Source of the DNA: Tritrichomonas foetus
Taxonomy: Eukaryota > Parabasalia > Tritrichomonadida > Tritrichomonadidae
Length of the DNA: 64,000 nucleotides
NCBI GenBank assembly: GCA_001839685.1
Contig: MLAK01001315.1
Location: 55,257 to 119,256 of the forward strand
Reading direction: 5' to 3'
Notes under the pieces: generated by a model
The model's database searches: none
What the model was told of the DNA's origin: nothing
What the model saw: only the letters and a program-made list of their open reading frames with translations
Program-made: the position numbers and the translations under genes
Shown here: piece by piece, positions 59,452-64,000 of the stretch
How the letters are laid out: every line of letters begins with the position of its first letter
Position numbering within the stretch: the stretch's first letter is position 1

Positions 59452-60774
59452 ATGTTTTTGCTATATCTCCTCCAACTCTCACTCCAAAAAGTTCCGATAT
59501 TAGAAGGCCCTGAACTGAGACACTATTTACAAAACAGTCACCGCTCTGTCGTCTTTTTCCTCGCCGGCGTTCTCCATGTTGAAGAAAACGGATACGATGT
59601 TCTTCAATTCAAGAACAAAATCGACATTATTGAATCAACCAAAGAAGAAGGAATTGCATACAATTGTTCAGCCTTCCCATGTATTATTCCATTTGCCGAC
59701 GGAGTTCCAATCACTGGATCAGAAATGCCATCACAGCCCTCCTCGTTTTCCGAATGGCTCAGATATATCATATCGATCGACACAATTCTCATCAACAATT
59801 CATTCCAAGCGGAGACTCTTTTAAACGGAAACGGATCATTCGTATTTGCTGTTGATTATTATTCAAGGCCAATTAATGCACCAACCGATCGAACGGTTTA
59901 TTTAATCCCATCATTTTTGCTCAAAGGCGAAGTTGCTAAAGGATTGTATTATTACGATACAATAATGCATACTTTCACGCCCATCGTTTATGAAAAGCCA
60001 GATGTTGTTGAACCCGAAAAAATCAAGTTCGGATCAACGAAATTTATCGCTGGATTCATGATTCCCAAATATGCCAAAACTGATGCAACGCGTCATTCAA
60101 TTTTGGCTCAACTGTCAAGGAAGTTTCCAGAAAATGTCACTTTTACAGCTCTTTCAGGACCTGCCTCCAAACTATTTAAGCGAAATGGAAGGTTAGAATT
60201 AATTAAACCTCCTTATTTCTTCATTTTCGACATTGAGGAGCTCGGCAAGAAAAGATGGATTGTTCAAGGTTCCGAAATGATGAATGTTTCATATTTAACA
60301 TCATTTATTTTGAATGTTAAGCATGGAAAGATTCCTCCAACTATGATTAGTGAACCCGATCCAAATGAATCAAATCGGGTATTATACAGAAAGCTTGTTG
60401 CATCGAATTTCAAAGATGCTGTTTTTGATGATACAAAAGATGTTGTTGTACTCTTCCAAACACCTTGGTCAGTGAGAAGCTATAAGTACCAACTGCTCTT
60501 AAGACGCTGTGCAACATTGCTGAAACATACACAAGTCAAATTCTATTGGTTTGATGCATCTCAAAATGACATTCCTGATTTTGTTCCAGATTTGTATGGA
60601 TTTCCAACTATTTTGATGTGGCCATCAGGAGTAAAAGATGAAAGACCAGCGATTTATCCTGGAAAAGCGAAATTACCAAATATCATGCAATTTATTTTAG
60701 AGCATGCTTCAACAAAGTTTATCATTCCAGAGTCAGATTATGTTGAAACAAGATTAATTGATGATAATTTATAA
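59452..60774 (+). CDS. PDI-like protein without catalytic cysteines
   Basis: A 440-residue secretory protein. Signal peptide MFLLYLLQLSLQKVP; the upstream frame starts only at a TTG (59434), so I use the ATG at 59452. The chain shows several thioredoxin-like folds: about 15-105 (VVFFLAGVLHVEENGYDV), a middle region, and about 325-425 with DVVVLFQTPWSVRSYKYQ in the active-site position where CxxC is expected, then FYWFDASQNDIPDFVPDLYG and FPTILMWPSG (cis-proline loop). None has CxxC, so it cannot do thiol-disulfide exchange itself and would act as chaperone or adaptor, like other redox-inactive PDIs. It has N-glycosylation sites and ends IDDNL, which is not a clear KDEL-type signal. Confidence 0.78.
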   Translation: MFLLYLLQLSLQKVPILEGPELRHYLQNSHRSVVFFLAGVLHVEENGYDVLQFKNKIDIIESTKEEGIAYNCSAFPCIIPFADGVPITGSEMPSQPSSFSEWLRYIISIDTILINNSFQAETLLNGNGSFVFAVDYYSRPINAPTDRTVYLIPSFLLKGEVAKGLYYYDTIMHTFTPIVYEKPDVVEPEKIKFGSTKFIAGFMIPKYAKTDATRHSILAQLSRKFPENVTFTALSGPASKLFKRNGRLELIKPPYFFIFDIEELGKKRWIVQGSEMMNVSYLTSFILNVKHGKIPPTMISEPDPNESNRVLYRKLVASNFKDAVFDDTKDVVVLFQTPWSVRSYKYQLLLRRCATLLKHTQVKFYWFDASQNDIPDFVPDLYGFPTILMWPSGVKDERPAIYPGKAKLPNIMQFILEHASTKFIIPESDYVETRLIDDNL

Positions 60775-62608
60775 TGAAACCATATTAAACACTCTATATT
60801 TTCTATTTTTATTTGTTTAGCAGGAATTTTAGAAAGAAATTTATTAGAATAGCTAATAAGAAAGTGATAATGAAAAGGGATCAAAAATCCCGCAATATAA
60901 TGAACAATAACAGATTTAATCAAAATAAAAAAACGCGAGAACTTTTTGAAGAAATAAAATTTAAAGATAGTATAGAAAAAAATTAGATGGTGATGAATTA
61001 ATATTGAATGTTATTTTGCTTCAAAAGAAAATGTGTTGTATAAATCAGAATTTTGAAATAAAGTTGTTCTGAATTTTGAATAAATGGAAATATAATAAAA
61101 ATAATTGCTTTTTGATATAAAACTGGACTTTATGTGAAAAATTATTCAATTTGGGGGTAAAACATTTGAAAACTCTCTCACAAAGAAAAGAATTGTTTTT
61201 GAATTAAGTTGCTTTTTTCAATAGAAATCGAACGATGAAATTTGTTCAACCAAAACTAGTGCCCTAAATAGAGAATGTTTGAAAAAAAGTAGAAAGTTAT
61301 TATCATAAAGAAATGTTAATTTATTTTGCAAAAGATAAAGTAACTAATCGTTCTCAAACATCGAGCGGATTAATATGGATCAGCCAAACTGAGAATATAT
61401 TGAATAAAAAAAGGGAATAAAATTGGAAAGATATAGCTGATTATGATTTTGGATTCAATAATGACCACATGCTTGTTATAGAGATATCAAATAATTATGT
61501 TTTAGAGAGATGGGATTTATATTCATCGTTTTTATTCTTTAATATTCTATAATAAGATTAATTCATGATAATGAAAGAATATTGATATTAGCAAACTTTA
61601 ACCGTCAACCATTGCTCAAACTTTGAAAAAATTAAAGTTATTTTCTCAATTAACTTTTCATTGATGAATTAATCACAAAACTTTAAATGATGGTTTTATT
61701 TGAGTAATTATTTGTAAAATTCAATGATGTTATTTCAACCATAAATTGAAATATGTATTATGTAAAATATATTGAAAATAGTACGAGTAATTTCTGAATT
61801 ATTCAATTAGTCAATACAAATTTAATCAACATGTGATATGACCTTTCAAAGTTCCTCATAGATGATCAAACTTTTGTGAAAACCGAATTGGTGAATCGTG
61901 CTTACTTGAAGAAAAAATGAGATATTGTGATATAATAACATTATGAGGTAATAAATGATGAGAAAAGAACGGAAAAGGTATTTCCATTCTTTGATATCAC
62001 AGAATGCCGCAGGAAATTAAATGTAAACTTTGTGATTAGAATATTCTTATGAAAATTTTCAGATATTTCATCAATCTATGAATAGATTCTTTTTGATTAA
62101 GAAAGTATTCAAAAATATAATCAATAACTTTCTGAAAACCATTTCCCCAAATTGAAATTGAATAATAAAAAAATTAATTTGAATGAACAAATTGAAATTC
62201 CTTTTTAATGTCTTTTTTTCTATAATGCATTACCAAACAAATTTTTCTAAATGTTTTCAAAAAAATCCATTTTGAATATGAGACTAATTGAATTTTTTAC
62301 AGTTTTTGAGGAATGAGATAGCTATATTTCTTCTGAAATATTTTTGAATATCCATTGAAAACTCTTTCGATACCTTCTATAAAATAACTTTTTCATTGAT
62401 TTTTCTTTTTTTCTCAAACCACTAACCATCAATCCTTCACAATATTTGAAAAAAAAATATTTTATAATAGATCACATTCCAAACAAACAAACAAACCATC
62501 ATTTCATAAAATCCTCACAAATGAAATCCAAAAAAAATTGTGCTCCTTTCAAAACTATTCAAAAAATCTAATAAACTCCTATTTGTTACAACCAAATTCG
62601 ATTCAAAA
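60775..62608. other. Long gene-free spacer
   Basis: About 1.8 kb, the largest spacer in the window, very AT-rich. The stretch 61330-61520 gives a short protein-like reading (NRSQTSSGLIWISQTENILN) broken by stops, possibly a remnant. No intact frame above 60 codons that looks real. Confidence 0.45.
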
Positions 62609-63607
62609 ATGAGCGAAGCGAGCAGCTTCTTTGAGCCTTGTACCGCCTTGGTTCAAAGCATCAATGGACGGCTACAGTTTCCATCCCTTGTTCCTATTTC
62701 GAGCTCCCTTGATTGGGTCGATGCTCTTCGTCAAGATCCATCATTCGTCAGCCGGAACACTTTTGATTATCAGCCCGAAAAGAACTCTTTACAAGATCGA
62801 ATCTATTGTCAAGTGCTGAAGCACAACGAAACGATGAATTGTTCAAATTCCGACAGAAAGTGTGAGTCTCCTTATATATCCGACACTTTTCACGATACAC
62901 ACAGCCCTGGGAACTACAGCAAGTATCATAGCTATCAAAGTACCACCAAATACGGCAGTGAGTATCGAAATAATCACCACAAATTCGATAATCTGAATAA
63001 TTCACCAATAGAGAATAATTTGACCGAAAGCGCAGAGGGAAAGAAAGAAGGAATTACTGGAAGCCCTATTGACACGTATTTTCCAACACAAAAAGTTGCC
63101 TCAAATTGCACAAAGATTGATCAAATTTTGAACGAGAAAACGATCAATCCGATAGAATTGAATTTTTTGCCAAAAGAATTATGGCTCACCAACCAAGCTA
63201 CTGTTCGATCAGTTTTCCAGAACTTTTTCAAAGCAAGATCGACGAAAAATCTCAGATTTGAACACAAGCTGTGGAACGCCTTGGCGCTCTCGAAAAAGTA
63301 TCCAGAACTCATCTGCGTCCTTGGCGTGTACTGGGTTTCCAACGAATTGATTAAAGTCAACCGCGATATTTTTGGTGCCTTGATTAATTTGACGAAGCCA
63401 GCTGCTGCACTTTTTAATAATCAAGGGTCCTTCCTGACTCATGGTTTCGTCGAGGTAACAAGAGACGAGGCAATCGAAGGCGGAATTCAACCTGAATTGA
63501 TTGAAGACGTTGACGAGTCAATCGTACGTTTATTTAGGCACTCCATCGGGCTTCTTACGGCAAGCTCGACAAAGAATGATGTTGCAATGTGCAGATGGTG
63601 CAAATAA
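62609..63607 (+). CDS. Initiator-binding-domain (IBD) transcription factor
   Basis: A 332-residue protein from the ATG at 62609 (MSEASSFFEPC), preceded by GATTCAAAA; an upstream extension begins only at GTG. The first 170 residues are Ser/Asn/His-rich and likely disordered. Residues about 180-332 match the parabasalid initiator-binding domain of IBP39: FLPKELWLTNQATVRSVF, RFEHKLWNALALSKKYPE, LICVLGVYWVSNELIKVN, IFGALINLTKPAAALFNNQG and SFLTHGFVEV, ending RHSIGLLTASSTKND then MCRWCK. IBP39 recognises the TCA(+1)YW initiator, the core promoter element of trichomonad protein genes, and its IBD is N-terminal with a C-terminal RNA polymerase II CTD-binding part. Here the IBD is C-terminal, so this is probably a paralogue, not IBP39 itself. 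Confidence 0.8.
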   Translation: MSEASSFFEPCTALVQSINGRLQFPSLVPISSSLDWVDALRQDPSFVSRNTFDYQPEKNSLQDRIYCQVLKHNETMNCSNSDRKCESPYISDTFHDTHSPGNYSKYHSYQSTTKYGSEYRNNHHKFDNLNNSPIENNLTESAEGKKEGITGSPIDTYFPTQKVASNCTKIDQILNEKTINPIELNFLPKELWLTNQATVRSVFQNFFKARSTKNLRFEHKLWNALALSKKYPELICVLGVYWVSNELIKVNRDIFGALINLTKPAAALFNNQGSFLTHGFVEVTRDEAIEGGIQPELIEDVDESIVRLFRHSIGLLTASSTKNDVAMCRWCK

Positions 63608-63678
63608 TTCTTATGTAATGACCAATAAATATTATTTTCTTTCCAAACATCTGATTTACTGTTGTGATTTTCGCTTTA

Positions 63679-64000
63679 CTTATTCACTCTTTTCTTATTT
63701 TCTCTTTACTTATTCACTCTTTTCTTATTCACTCTTTACTTATTCACTCTTTTCTTATTCACTCTTTACTTATTCACTCTTTTCTTATTCACTCTTTACT
63801 TATTCACTCTTTTCTTATTCACTCTTTACTTATTCACTCTTTTCTTATTCACTCTTTACTTATTCACTCTTTTCTTATTCACTCTTTACTTATTCACTCT
63901 TTTCTTATTCACTCTTTACTTATTCACTCTTTTCTTATTCACTCTTTACTTATTCACTCTTTTCTTATTCACTCTTTACTTATTCACTCTTTTCTTATTC
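63679..64000. repeat. 15-bp/30-bp minisatellite running off the window
   Basis: About 21 tandem copies of a 15-mer in strict alternation, CTTATTCACTCTTTA and CTTATTCACTCTTTT, giving a 30-bp higher-order unit. Only the second copy (63694-63708) differs, with TTTTCTC for TTCACTC. The array starts 72 bp after the stop of the IBD gene and continues beyond 64000. Confidence 0.97.

Noticed and set aside
1..64000. Trichomonad-type introns (GTATGT ... ACTAACACACAG)
   Set aside because: I saw no clear pair of these signals, and all recognised genes read through without interruption.

Overview
The window looks like nuclear DNA of a parabasalid (trichomonad) protist, probably an AT-rich Tritrichomonas-type genome. 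The evidence is internal: about 30 long intronless eukaryotic genes on both strands with AT-rich spacers of 140 to 700 bp; a gene with the parabasalid-type initiator-binding domain (62609-63607); an ankyrin/DUF3447 gene and a decayed relative, a family much expanded in these organisms; and several stop codons embedded in TAAA, the known trichomonad poly(A) signal. I saw no introns, tRNAs, rRNAs or CRISPR. The species name is inference.

Layout. 1-4.5 kb: 5' part of an RFT1 gene facing a divergent ribosomal protein S29 gene, a TRAPPC3/Bet3 gene, then decayed coding remnants including a broken ankyrin gene. 5-12 kb: a six-TM potassium channel with a C-terminal cyclic-nucleotide-binding fold, a coiled-coil protein and a large membrane protein with PAS-like repeats. 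12-25 kb: an LRR/polyglutamine protein, several unassigned coiled-coil or membrane proteins, and a CARMIL-like LRR protein. 25-34 kb: a kinesin-6-like motor divergent from an ER thioredoxin-domain protein, RTF2, and a four-GAF phosphodiesterase. 34-50 kb: a SUN-domain protein interrupted by a 391-base assembly gap, a small type I ER protein, an ankyrin/DUF3447 gene with a severed tail, an FKBP15-like protein, a TCAF/M60-like protein and a CPSF-A family beta-propeller protein. 50-64 kb: a CAMK-type kinase, a zinc/coiled-coil protein, a DUF1764 protein, katanin p60, a NAK-type kinase fused to an ANTH-like domain, a proline-rich WH2 protein, a complete 300-bp foldback transposable element, a redox-dead PDI-like protein, the initiator-binding-domain gene and a 15-bp minisatellite running off the window.

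Themes. Many genes serve endomembrane traffic and the ER (RFT1, TRAPPC3, two thioredoxin-fold proteins, the dilysine-tailed ER protein, the ANTH-kinase, FKBP15-like) or the cytoskeleton (kinesin, katanin, CARMIL, WH2 protein, SUN protein). Several recognisable enzyme or ligand-binding domains appear to have lost a key residue: PDE metal ligand, M60 HExxH, PDI CxxC and CNBD phosphate-binding Arg. The most notable items are the kinase-ANTH fusion, the foldback MITE with 8-bp target duplication, the degenerate GAF-PDE and the myristoylated protease-dead TCAF-like protein. No cluster with a shared prokaryote-like 'system' was found; gene order looks like ordinary protist gene-dense sequence.
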